From positions 1,488,001-1,552,000 of the forward strand of contig CADCXC010000038.1 in assembly GCA_902806595.1 (NCBI GenBank): a DNA stretch of 64,000 nt. The letters run 5' to 3'. Made by a program: the position numbers and the translations under genes. The notes beneath the pieces are model-generated. The model searched no databases. It was not told the origin of the DNA and saw nothing but the letters and a program-made list of their open reading frames with translations. How positions within the stretch are numbered: position 1 is the stretch's first letter; each line of letters begins with the position of its first letter. Of the stretch, positions 34,822 to 46,476 are shown piece by piece. This stretch comes from Pyrenopolyporus hunteri. Its lineage: Eukaryota > Ascomycota > Sordariomycetes > Xylariales > Hypoxylaceae.

Positions 34822-37361
34822 GGAGGGAACGAAAAAAAAAAAAAAGGAATTGTAAGTGGGAAAGACGCGGGGTGCTGGTGGATTTTTATAAATTAATGGA
34901 CGTAATGTAGGTGGGATGTACTCAATTAGCTCTACTCTCTTGCAAAGGGGCGGGAAGGTGACAAGGCTGTGCCAAGAGAACCGTGTTAAAAGAGCTTGTA
35001 CGTGTGTAAGCTGAGGATTATAGGCATCTACCTAGGTAATCGATGCGATGTAGAGGTAAGTTGGGTAGTACTGTGGTTAGTGAATAATTGCTTCGTACAG
35101 CGCCTGCGCCGGAAGTTTAGAGTGGGAGTCGCTGGTGGAAACAGGGCAAACTGCTTTCCCCCAGCTGATGATGTAAATCTTTGATTTGTCAGGGCTAGCG
35201 ATGACGCGATCCCCTGTCCCTTTTTTTAGGACAAGGTGGGTAGTACGGGCAGTACAGCTGTGGCTTCCAATGGGTCGTACGTAGGTACCTAAATATACTG
35301 CTATATCCCTCGCTCACCCACCTACGTGCATGTACTTACCTAGGTAGGTAGGTACCTACCTACCTACCTAGGTAGATACCTACCTAAGGTACCTATGTAT
35401 ACAAACAATACATACTGGAGGACAACTTCATGACTTCAGCCCCTTATGCCTTGATTCCTAACATTCTCCCGAACATTTTCCCGAACAACGCCGACGCCTT
35501 TTGATTCCATACCTAGGACAATCGATATTCCGAATCCGTGCATCTCATACCTAGGTATAACAGCATTAGTAAGAATCAACGAGTCCGCTGTTTCGGCGTC
35601 CCGAAAACTTTTTTCGACTCATTTCTTTTTTGCGGTGGTTCCAGTCACTTACTAAAGAGGAATCACATGTCCCTTATGAAAGAGAAACGAGACACCGTAT
35701 TTCGACTCCCCCAAACCCCGAGACCCCCTCCTTAACCAAAATGGAGGCGATCACTTTTGATATTAGTTATCGGCTTCCCGAGTACGGAAATGATTACAGT
35801 CTAATTCCTCAAAGATTATGCAACGACACTTGGGGAAAAGACATAAGCAGGCTTGACTAATCAAATTCAAGGGCTGCATACTTTGTTTTCGCATACCTCG
35901 ACAAACAGCCTAAAGACACTGAAACATCGGCTTCTGATTTCGATGAGCAGGCCATATATAAGCTCTTAAGCCGTGTGACCTTGAAAGAAGTGACCCTCAA
36001 AGAAACTAAGGGTCCTAATACAATAGACCCTCGTTATCTTGATGTCATGGCATCTATCGGAGATTGGCAAGGAAGGTTCTCTTGTCAGTAATCTTAACGG
36101 GGTTAGTCAGCTGAAAAGTATGCTCTGCACTTAGTAATTGTAAGAGTTGGTAAGTTTGGCGTAGCATCTTAATAAGATTGGATCACTTATGAATGCATTT
36201 GCTCTCTCGAGAACACTGGCAGAACTCGTTGAAAACATAATTTTTTCTTCTCTTGCTCGCAAGTCCTCAAGCAACATACTTCGTACATGTACACACAACG
36301 TGACCAACCTAAGCTCCGAACATTACGGGCAAGCCGGGGGGGTATAATGGGCCCAAGCCGGCCTCACAGATTTCCGAACACCTCTAGTTTGATTCGAACA
36401 TCCAATTTTCCCGATCCTTAACACCTGATTCGCCCGCCTGCTCGCCGTCTTGGGCCTGCTTACCCATTCATGTCTATTCGAAACCCATAAAACGCGTTGT
36501 GGTGGATTAGCCAGTAAGCTTCGGTGATCTCGCATAGGGATGTGAGTGGAAGACCGTAATCTCGTACGGAGGCTCTAAATCCAACGCGCTTGTCAAATAT
36601 GCACGGATCCTTAACCTTAACCACCCCGCCCTGGCAAGAAGCGCAGTCGGATAGGTTGTAGGTGCACGCTATCGAGATTTAGGTCGGTCAGTGTATGTAT
36701 GGAAGAATACATCTATGCATCATTGTAGGCAGCCCTCTAGGTGCCCGTGAACCTCAGCGCTACGGCGGAGTGTAAATGGTATCAAAACAGGTAACTAGCC
36801 GCGCATTAAAAACACAAACTCCCTGTGGTATCGCAGTATATCAAGAATAAAAGAAAACAAGCCACATTTTACTCCTCCTCCATATGGCACGGTAAATATG
36901 AAGCAAAACCGATGGCGTTTCTTCAAACATCGGGTATGATGTGCCCATCATGATGAGATTTGGCGGGACGAAGTCGTACTCAGCAGGTAGTGGGGCCGGA
37001 ATTAGGCTGGTGTTGATATATTTCTCTTAGTTGACTTTATAACGGCGTAGGCGCTCCGATCATTAAGCCAGGAGACCGGATATTTATTTTCATCCTTTTC
37101 CGAGTTTTTTTGAGGATTGGTTTTGGGTCGATACGTAAAAGGAAATATCGTAATGAATGAATGGGGTCGGTAACTGAGAGAGCAAGGAAATGTCAAACGA
37201 ATGTGGTTGAGGCAGTTTTTGATCGGCCATCGATAAATAAAAAAGACAATGACGAGTGAATGATAATCGTATCTCCTGGCTTAGGTCGTACACCTGCTGC
37301 GTATTATAATGTTCGGTATTAGGAATGATCAACTCAGCCGATCCGGCGTCACCCCGTAGGA
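34822..37361. other. 2.5 kb intergenic DNA, no gene seen
   Basis: Upstream region of thioredoxin, then non-coding sequence. An A-run lies at about 34832-34845. Short open frames at 35538-35860 and 36323-36535 show no family motif. The most visible structure is the CCTA/TAGG palindromic array at 35336-35396. Confidence 0.45.
35336..35396. repeat. Palindromic CCTA/TAGG microsatellite
   Basis: Runs of TAGG switch to runs of CCTA and back (ACCTAGGTAGGTAGGTACCT and on), giving a self-complementary stretch of about 60 bp. Smaller versions lie at 23586-23609, 24915-24946, 41291-41315 and 63711-63760, always between genes. Confidence 0.85.
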
Positions 37362-39767
37362 CTACTGAGTGCCGCGTTCGATTATACTCCTATTCTCACC
37401 GGATGCGCGAGGTGATATCTCTAGAAGCTTGGCGCTGCCCGCGCTGAAATTCCGGACGTGACCTTTATCAAGACTGACGCTGGTAGCTCTCTGAGGCTGG
37501 ATAGGGCTTTGACCCTCTTCTTCGTCCTCGCTATATTTCTCGAGATCTTTCTCGTCGTCGAACGATTGGAGAATACCCTCCCGGCTTCGCATCGTGTCTC
37601 TGTGGTGCATCACGGTGGGTGTCTGGCCGACCTCGCCCCACTTAGCTTCGGGCTCCTCGTCTTCCTCGTCGCTGCTAGGACGAGCTTCACCTGTGGATTT
37701 TCCGTGAGACTGCGTAGGAACGACGCTGTTCATATATTCGTCTTCGACGATAATACCGTCCTCTGAAGCATGCTCTTCGTATTCACTAGAAAAGGCCGGT
37801 TGAGTATACTGTTGGAGAGAATTTCTCATGCCTGAGGAGGCTCGCTTCCTGCTGATGCGACCGGAAAGCCAGGACGCTTCAGAATCGATGGAGGCGAGCG
37901 ACATGGATTGCGGCGCTGGCGAAGGCTGAGCTTCTTCTCGCTGCCAAGATATAGGAGTCGCTCGCATTACTTCGTGCGACCGTCGGCCTGAGGTTGGCGT
38001 ATCATAACGCATTTGGACGTCATCGGGGATTATGGGCAGTGGGTCCACGAGCTGCGGCTCAGCGTCGGGAGATGCTACACGCGAGTCCGGCGGGGAAATG
38101 GGTAATTCGGGGAGGTCCTCTCGGAAGCGTGACATGGTCCTCTTGGGTACGTTAGAGTTGGGCCTCCGCGGCACATAATTTGAGTGTGCCGGTGGCGGGC
38201 CTGTTAACATGGAATCCCGCGACGTATTCGAGAACGACGAAGGGCCGGAGACACGTCTATTCCTGCCCCATCTGAAAAATGACCTCCACGGCTTCGAGGA
38301 GCCGCTGTCGGATGTCCTGCCACCGGATTCTGCGTAATCCGGCTTAGTTGGTGCAGGTGATGGCGCTTCAACGTCAACTTGCGTCCGGCCGGAATCTTTC
38401 GGCGATTTCGAGCGCGACGACCTTGACCGAATGAAACTTAAGATTCTCGGGCTGGAGGACCGCGAGGAAGGCGCCTGTTCTTGGATGGATTCTGGTTCTG
38501 GTACGTGCTCGGGCTCAGGTGCGGGTGCTTTAGCCGGAGTAGAAGGCTCTAACGGAATGCTCTCCGTGCGATGGAATTCGTCCAGCGGTCTCGGCGAATC
38601 GCCGCGGGCATCTGGCTGCTCCTGTTGTCGACTTCGTCTTCGCGTCGAGTCGTCCGAAAATCTCCTCCTTGAAGATGTGACAACGGCTGAAGCGGGGTTG
38701 CACGCCTCGCTACCTATTTCACGACCCAGGACGCCTCTCTCTAGGTTCTGAGGTGGCGGAGTACCGCTCTTAGCAGCCTCTGCTTCTTCTGCTCGTTGTT
38801 TTTCCGCTCTCCTGGCGAGACGCCTTTCTACCCTCTCGCGTTCTTTCTCTTTCTTTCTCTCCCGTCTCCGCTTATCCCGCTCCATCAACTCTCGCAGATC
38901 CGATGCGTCCAGGTCGTCCGCTAAATCGTTGATCCTTTTATGTGCTCTAAGCGTGGCTTCGGGTATCGCCCTGTCAGCGAGCTTTCGCTTTGTCGACTGA
39001 GATCGCGTCAGCCCAGGGCTAGCGGACGGTCCATAAACGGGGTTAGTAGCACATCGCAACGTCGGACGGGGGGCGAGAGCCTCGAGAGCGGAGACCTTCC
39101 AAGAGAGTTGTTCCGAGTCCGTCGACATACCCGAACGAATAGAACCGGGTAGAGGCAGAGAAATATCAGAGGCGGGTTCCTCCCAGTTCCTAGTTGAACC
39201 CGGCCTGGTTCGTTTGCTTTCCTTTTTCATGAGCCGGCCGGCCGGCCAGGCATCCGCAGCAGGTCGTACCGGCATGAACTGGCTCATAGCCTTGATCTCA
39301 GCCTCGCGGCTATGGTCTTCCTTTCGACGTTTACTAGACTTCTTTCGCGGTAAGGGTTGGCCGCGTCGCTTATTTCCCGAGTTGTCGTGATGTAAAGTAG
39401 GCATCCGAGTCGCGAGATCATCGTTTGACCCCGACGGCAAACCATGGCTCCTATACGATTCATCTAAGGTAGCAGGGGTAGAGCCGGGAGGCAATGACGC
39501 AACCGGTCCTTTCTTAGCCTTGGTAACGCGCAGCGAGTCTCGACGCCCGGGCGAGAAACTGTAGGTCCGAGGCCGCCGATGTAATTTATTGGGTCCATCT
39601 CGCTTCCCCTTTGAAGGCCCGGTGCCTGTAGGGGTACCGACGGGTTCGGTCTGGCTTCGTGATGGCGGCTGAAGTTGACGGCCACGGTCGGTATCGGCAT
39701 CGGAACTGAGGGCCGGCGTTCGAGATCGCTTGCGCGAGCCCCTGCGGCGGAAAGGCCACAAGGCCAT
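37362..39767 (-). CDS. Large disordered basic/acidic protein, function unknown
   Basis: An uninterrupted open frame of 801 residues from the ATG at 39767 (the frame extends three codons further up to a TTG). The N-terminus MALWPFRRRGSRKRSRTP is strongly basic. Ser, Pro, Arg and charged residues dominate throughout, so most of the chain is probably disordered. The most ordered-looking part is a charged helix near residues 275-330 (KRINDLADDLDASDLRELME, then a run of Arg/Lys/Glu). The C-terminal third is acidic, with repeated Ser-Pro sites. No membrane segment or catalytic motif is visible. Proteins of this kind occur in many filamentous ascomycetes without known function; it could be a nuclear or cytoskeletal scaffold. 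Its length and continuous frame leave little doubt that it is coding. Confidence 0.8.
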   Translation of the reverse strand: MALWPFRRRGSRKRSRTPALSSDADTDRGRQLQPPSRSQTEPVGTPTGTGPSKGKRDGPNKLHRRPRTYSFSPGRRDSLRVTKAKKGPVASLPPGSTPATLDESYRSHGLPSGSNDDLATRMPTLHHDNSGNKRRGQPLPRKKSSKRRKEDHSREAEIKAMSQFMPVRPAADAWPAGRLMKKESKRTRPGSTRNWEEPASDISLPLPGSIRSGMSTDSEQLSWKVSALEALAPRPTLRCATNPVYGPSASPGLTRSQSTKRKLADRAIPEATLRAHKRINDLADDLDASDLRELMERDKRRRERKKEKERERVERRLARRAEKQRAEEAEAAKSGTPPPQNLERGVLGREIGSEACNPASAVVTSSRRRFSDDSTRRRSRQQEQPDARGDSPRPLDEFHRTESIPLEPSTPAKAPAPEPEHVPEPESIQEQAPSSRSSSPRILSFIRSRSSRSKSPKDSGRTQVDVEAPSPAPTKPDYAESGGRTSDSGSSKPWRSFFRWGRNRRVSGPSSFSNTSRDSMLTGPPPAHSNYVPRRPNSNVPKRTMSRFREDLPELPISPPDSRVASPDAEPQLVDPLPIIPDDVQMRYDTPTSGRRSHEVMRATPISWQREEAQPSPAPQSMSLASIDSEASWLSGRISRKRASSGMRNSLQQYTQPAFSSEYEEHASEDGIIVEDEYMNSVVPTQSHGKSTGEARPSSDEEDEEPEAKWGEVGQTPTVMHHRDTMRSREGILQSFDDEKDLEKYSEDEEEGQSPIQPQRATSVSLDKGHVRNFSAGSAKLLEISPRASGENRSIIERGTQ

Positions 39768-42700
39768 ATCTCCCAAAGGTCTACTGTCGACCTTGGTCGT
39801 AGGAAATGATGGCGAGGCTATATCGCGATGCGCGGTTGCGGGTTCCAGTCGATGATGCTAGGTGAGGATCGCTGCGGGATGATTATCGCCATGGGCGCGG
39901 ATTAGGTCGAAGTATGCATACAATCGGTGGAGTATATCGAGTTGACTGCCGACCAGTCGAATCGGTTCGTCGGTTCGTCGAGATGTGTCGCAAAGCAATT
40001 CCTACCACTCTTGGCTATATCTTGCGCGAATTGACGGGATCTCGAAAACGTCGTCGCACTGCAGCAACCGGGGCGTTATTACACGCAGATTATATTGAAA
40101 TCTGACCTCGGTGCCTGGGGTATTCAGAGACCAATTAGCAATTAGTGGTAAGAAAAGGGAAAATGTGGGCGTTGCGTCGACGCGAACTGCTTCAGTGCGT
40201 TTCCAGCGCAGGCATGAGGATGGAGTTTCGCTCGTGTTGGAATGCTGTGGGTTTTAGATTGGGGCCCGGAGTCCGTTTGGCTTGGAAAGGTTCGAAGGGC
40301 TTTGGAGGTTTGAAGGGTTATTTTGGTGGTTCGAGGTGGTTCAATCTTGGGGAGGTTGTAGAAGAATTAGGTAGTGAGAGGGATGGTGGCGGCGGGTCGG
40401 CAGTGGAGATGGGAACTGGGAACTGGGAACTGGAACTGGGACTGGGACTGGGACTAGAGCTGGAAACGGGGGTATGGGTAACTGGAACAGGAACAAGCAA
40501 CAATGAACTGGCATAAGGGAAAAAAAAAAGGGAAGAGAGAAAATAAGACGGGGGGCTTAGGGCGTCGTTGGCGACTACTATTTTCGGTCGGTACTTTGTG
40601 GCAGGGAAGGGAAGGGCGATTAAATGGACTTGCGAAATGAAGTCACACACAGGGGAAACCCTTGGACTAATGTTTAACGGGCTGACGGGTACTGTGGACA
40701 ATCACTTTTAGTGGGGATGCTGGTGGTTTTACATACAGATTTCTCTCGTTCTGAGTATCCTCCTGGTACGGGGTACTTCGTAATATCCCGGCAGTTCGCG
40801 GGTATTCGGTCTATTACCCAAGTATCAGAATACTCTTTGGATACTATTGGGATGCATTCTCCCTAGCCACTGACCTGTACCTACATGATGTATGTAACAT
40901 CCGAATGGCTAGGTACCACCCTGGCCCAACTCTTGCCCTATTAGGGGCTACATCTTCGACAGGGAAAAGGGTTTGATGGAATAAGAAGAATTTTACCTAA
41001 CTGCAACAAATTCGGGAAGTACGCGAGTGGGATCGCAAACTCTCAGGTTTAACGCCTAAGAGAGCTAAGGTACCTAACGAATGAATGAATAAATAAATAA
41101 ATGAATAAACGAATGTCTACGGTGGATAGGCATTCGGTATAAGCAACCTAGGAATATGGGATGGACCTACATATAATATAACACTAGTGTCCGGAATCCT
41201 CCAGTAACTAAAGAATACCTAAGGTACCTAACCTAGGTACATACGAATCTCTGTTTTAAGACTTATAGGATCACCCATGTTGCATCGTATCTAGGTAGGT
41301 ACCTAGGTAGGTAGTTGTAGGAAGAGACTTTTCGCCATGGTTCTGCTAGGAATGTGGGACGTTCTGTTTTGAAGGGGTTGACAGCCTGCCCAAATTACCC
41401 TTATTATGAATCATGACCAATAGAACGAGTCGTTAACAACTACGTAGGGATTACCTATTACATGCCTCCTGTCCTGCTACGGTACCTACATACTCACGCT
41501 ACATACCTCCATGCTTTGACAATCCTATTACTTACGTATATATGGTTATTATACCGCGATGGTTCGACGTCAAGGCTCTTGGTACTAAGATTCAATAGCT
41601 GCTTTAAGCGAGCGTCAATGATAGCATGGCGTAGCATGGCGTAGCATAGCGTAGCGGCACTTGAGCGAAGCCTAGTCTTGTGCGGCTTAGCTCTTACAGT
41701 GAGGTAGACCGATGAATCGGTGATGTCAGGTACCAGGAAACCGACAAGGTATAATACAACGCATTCAAGGCATCCATGGATTGTTCCATTACATAGTACG
41801 CCGACGAACTTTGAATTACGCCATGGCAGAAGAGAAAGTAAAAGGAATACTCTTCAGCAACGCCCTTTTATTTGCTTCTTGGTACCTATGTAGATATCCA
41901 ACGTTCTAACACCTTCACGAAACCGCCGCCGACGGCGCTGCATGGTAGGTACCTATGTAATGGACTTGCCTGTTCAGCTGTGCCAGATAGAACGGGAACA
42001 TTGGGTATGCCTATGTAGGTTAGCAGTGGATCGCTTACCGGCACGGCTTGCCGCTCGGCCTTTGCTACCACGTTAACTCGTAGTAGCGGAATGTGGGAAC
42101 ATGGGCACGTCAACGATAGAAGTTTGATGGCTCGTAGCACATAAACCTAATCAATAACGACGATTGCAACGATCACTCTTTCTCCCTCGCTCCATCTTCT
42201 ACCTAAGGTAACAATAACGCCAAATCGACTCCGTACACGTGCTTACGCAACGGGCGAACACAGGCGAAGAGGCAGGATTCGGATGGGAAATACCTACCTC
42301 TTTTCGATAAACGGGGGTTTCGCCAAGCTGGGTAGTACGTAAATCGCCTATGCGTAGAATGCCTACTCGTAACGCGCCTCCTAGCAAACGCTGAATATCC
42401 ACCGTCATGCCTCCCCCCCCCGGGCGCTGTAACCGAAGCGGGTTACCCCGTACTGCAGAGACAGCATACGCTACCAGTAGGGGATTTAGCGGTGGGATCC
42501 CTAAAGCTCGCAGCGGCCTCGTATTCAAGACCTCGCCAAGGAGGATCCAAATCTCCTGTCACGGCGTTTGTAACAGAAGATAATTCTCGCGAATGCTATG
42601 GAGGTGCTAATTCCCCTCGGGTGCTACGGATATCCTATCATTATTGGATTAGTGGATTATTGGATTATTGGATTATTGACAGAGTTGAGCACACATAATT

Positions 42701-44835
42701 AGAGGTCATAGGTAGGTATGTAGTACCTATATATAAGCTTTTTGGATCGTTGTAAACTAGAGGATATTTCGCGGCCTGTGCATTATAACTCCGGAAAATA
42801 AGCTCAGGGATGAAAGCTGTAGGCGTCATGTACTATAAAGGAGATAGTGGTAGGGCGGTCTACATAACTCTTTCTCTCTCTATCTCTTTTCTTCTTCCCC
42901 CCTCCCTAGCCTCCGTAACTTACCGCGATTCATCCTTGAAGATGCCGGGAATTCGGGCTTGGTGCTTATCCACCTATATGTACATAAGGAAAAAGGCGCA
43001 AATGCAAGTTGATATTGGCGATAGCCTGCCCAGTTCTCATTGGGAATCTGGATCTATAGCACTTGCATGATGCGGGGGCGGCGGTGGTAGCTCAAGACAG
43101 GCTAGTTGTGCCTCGAGGGACTGACACGTAGAATGTTGTGTGCTCGACACACACATCTCTCCTGCGCTCATATGCAAGAGGGCGGTTCCTGAGAAGCTTA
43201 ATGGACGATCGGTCCCAAACGTGCATTCAGATAATGTCCTATCTGGATTATTTTCTATATCGCTCTAACAAACCTTGGTAGGTACCTAGAGAGCAGAATC
43301 TGGATGAGGCAGTCCGTTACCGTTTTCGTTTTCGTTCTAAATGGGAAATATTGTTATGATTGGACGCTTGGGGTTCGATAAGATTCTACGTAGTAAGTTG
43401 TTGGTGGACATGGGGAGCCGAGCAAGCATTGATTAAGGAACATACAACGGCCATTATGCCGGCTTCCATTGGATGTAAGCGACCGCTCCCGGCAGTCCTA
43501 GCGATTTGGGAATAAGCGAGTTGCGCATGGGGATGTGTGAAGCACACCGTACATAACATAATAACATAATAATATAATAACAGAGGAGGATCTATAATCG
43601 GGGGAGCCGATTGCGTGTATAACCGTCTGACGGGACGAAGCCCCTGGCAGGCTAAGCTAAGCACTCGGCGGCCGTGCAACGGCGATTCCTGTTCCTGGCC
43701 GTGGCTAGATGCAGGACTTTGGTTTCGGGGCCGGGCCTTGTGTGAGTGGACGTCAGCTCTGAACGCCTGGAGAAGGCCCATGGAGGATGTTTCAAATTAA
43801 ACTCATCTGTCAGAAACGCTGCGAATGAGTAGCCAACGACAGTCGGGAATCATGACGACGTCTCAGGAGATACCTCTACCTCGACGGTCTATGGTAGAAA
43901 ACGGCGTTCTTCGTCACACGGCACGTATAATCCGTATTATGAAGTGCCTAAACCTACTTTCATGGTTTGTTATGTACGATACCTAACAGACATATGTACA
44001 ATATATAGCAGAGGGGCGATCATCACATGAGCCATTCAGCCCAGCCGCTCGAGCCTCCAGGTGGCACGTAGCAAGTGGTGAGTTCGGCATGCAGATCTAC
44101 CAGAATCGCCGGTGGACTGGGACAAGTTGATGAGAAAGTGCGGCAAGGTACATATTATAATGCGACGTAAAAAGGTGACTATGAGCATAACCCGAAAGCA
44201 AACATCAAAGGTCTATCGAAATTTCCCAAATGGTGTGTTTGAAAAGAGAAGATTACCGCCTAACATCGAATGAAGTGAATGGTACCTAGGTCGGTAAATA
44301 GACCTTGGTATTAAACTCGTCGGGTACGTTCAATGTTAACCTTGAGTAATACCACCTAGCCTAAAGCAGTATCCGCCCTATAATCTAGTGCGAGTGCCGC
44401 TGAACCTAGATATTCCCTAGTGGATCTTTATACTTTAGTTTATGGCGTACCTAGCCTAAATGAGGTATGGGCGATGGGCAGTGGGCAGTGGGCAGGTAAC
44501 TAGAAGCGTCGGAGGGGTTTAAAAAATCTTTAATTTGGGCTTTCCATGCTCGAACCAATCAGCACAGCTGACTAACATAGTGCATACAATTAATTGTTTA
44601 CGCAACGCCCCTCGGATACCTAACCCACCCAGCAACCACATCAAAACATTCCACTTCCGAGCCTGTTCCAATTTCAATTCACCATCAAACACGAAATAGT
44701 GTTTCCACTTCCGCCCTAGAGTGTTAAGCGACGTCCAGGTAGAAGATACATACACCCAGGTATCTAACCTTAGGTAGTATCACAAGAACTCGAAGAACCG
44801 ACCACAACCGTATACTCAGCAACCGTGACGCGACC
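39768..44835. other. 5 kb gene-poor region with simple repeats
   Basis: No gene recognised on either strand. It contains: a GGGACT/GGAACT-rich run at about 40405-40475 (which creates a repetitive open frame at 40145-40516); an ATGAATAA-type run near 41080-41115; a CCTA/TAGG palindrome at 41291-41315; GTAGCATGGC repeats at about 41620-41660; TGGATTAT repeats at about 42640-42680; ATAACATAAT repeats at about 43552-43580; and GGGCAGT repeats near 44475-44495. These explain most of the short open frames. The right end includes the upstream region of NUF2. Confidence 0.5.
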
Positions 44836-46280
44836 ATGGCGTACAATCCGCGAATGTCGATAATCCCGCCGTCGCAGACCCAGTCGCGCACACGCAAGAA
44901 GGAGGAGGAAGCCGACGCCTTCATGCGGCTACCAGACAAGGAGATCGTCGGTTGTATAACAGACATCGGCATCCCTTTTACCGTCGCCGACTTGCAGAAG
45001 CCGAACCCTCTTCAAGTCCAGATGATCTTTGAATGGTTTGCCGAGCTGCTCTTAAATGCCACCCGCGAGACCGTCGAGCCCGCCATGCGCGCTGCCGCCG
45101 AAGACGTCTGTGGCGAGTTCAGCGACATCGTACCTCCCGATACGCGCAACCTACTGGGCTTCTACATATCGCTGCGCAAGCTGCTCCTCGAGTGCGGTAT
45201 CACCGACTTCAGCTTCACCGATCTATACAAGCCCACGCATCCGCGACTCGTCAAAATCTTTAGCTATCTGATAAACTTTGTCCGATTTCGCGAGAGTCAA
45301 ACCAATGTCATCGACGAGCATTTCAACAAAGCTGAGCAGACTAAGGCGCGTATCGAGGCGCTGTACGGCGAGAACCAGGACATGGAAGCTAGGCTGGACG
45401 AGATGCGACATAATAGGAAAGCGATGGAAGCTCAGGTGCGCGAGAAGACGGAACGCAACGAGGAGCTGAAGAAGACGCTGTTGGAACTGCGACGAAACCA
45501 AGAGAAGGTCGCCATGCGATTAGAAGAAGCCAAGGCGAAGAAGGGAGAACTGGCGCAAAGACTGGAGCAAAAGACGACCGAGAAGATGCTGCTCAAGCAG
45601 GAAAGCGCTAAACTGCGACCCTATACCCTGCAAAGCCCTCAAGCGTTGCAGACGAGTCTATCGGAGCTGAACAACACCCTCAGCACGGATAAGGCACATA
45701 TAGACTCTCTAGACCGACGAGCGAGAGCACTGCAGACATCGACCGACTCTTTCGGAGTCGTAGCAACGGATGTCGCTTCCTGCATTAAACTCCTGGACGA
45801 GATATCAACAGAGTTGGCTAAGGAAGAAGAGGAAAACGTCAGAAATGCCAGACAACGAGACGCGTTATCGGAACGTGGCAATAACGTCAAAGAGGTAGAG
45901 AGAACTGAGGCGATGCTTCGGCGGCAATTAAGCAAGTGGAACGAGCGTACAGAAAAGCTCCGCGAACAAAGCAGAGAAAAGGCTCAAGAAGCCAAAGAGA
46001 AGATGGAGGAACTCCGGGCATTACACAAGGCGTTAACCCAGGAGCGGGCAGAAAAGGGCGAAGAGATCGAGAGGCGAAGGGTCCGAATTGAGCAGACCGA
46101 GAAGAAGGTACGTGCCTCTAAATCGTTTTCTCTGTTCCTTTACATACAATACTAATCAGGAGATAGATGCTGGATCTCAAAGAGAACATCGAGAATGAAG
46201 TTCACAGCGCGTACGATGAGTACCTGAAGATGGAGTCGCACATCAAGCTGTACATTACGGAGATGGAGCAGGCTCTCTGA
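44836..46280 (+). CDS. nuf2: Kinetochore protein Nuf2
   Basis: A subunit of the NDC80 complex, which links kinetochores to spindle microtubules in the nucleus. Exon 1 is 44836-46107 (424 codons), the intron 46108-46166 (59 bp, GTACGT, TACTAATC branch point, AG), exon 2 46167-46280 (37 codons plus stop); 461 residues. Seen: the N-terminal calponin-homology-like domain (about 25-150) with RLPDKEIVGCITDIGIPF, ADLQKPNPLQVQMIFEWF and DLYKPTHPRLVKIFSYLINF, all characteristic of Nuf2, and then an almost continuous coiled coil from about 155 to the end. The length matches the family. Without exon 2 the protein would end in intron-encoded residues, so the join matters. Confidence 0.93.
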
Positions 46281-46476
46281 AACATCGCTGCCCATTCATT
46301 CTATGTAGAAATAACGAGACCACGAGAGGGCAATAGATACCACGGCAGGCGTTCGGGCGTTGGAAACTGGTCAGGGGGTGAACGAAGTGTGGGTGAGGCG
46401 GTTAGGTCGGTACCATTGCAATTGGTGTTCTAAGCACATGGAGAGATACCACGATACCACGATATCCATAGAAATT

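Noticed and set aside
35538..35860. Two overlapping frames containing MEAITFDISYRLPEYG
   Set aside because: Short, no family resemblance and no splice partner found.
37458..39152. Plus-strand frames opposite the 801-residue gene
   Set aside because: Antisense shadows of a long, strongly biased coding frame.
40145..40516. Open frame rich in Gly and Leu-Glu repeats
   Set aside because: Generated by a GGGACT/GGAACT simple repeat; begins at GTG.
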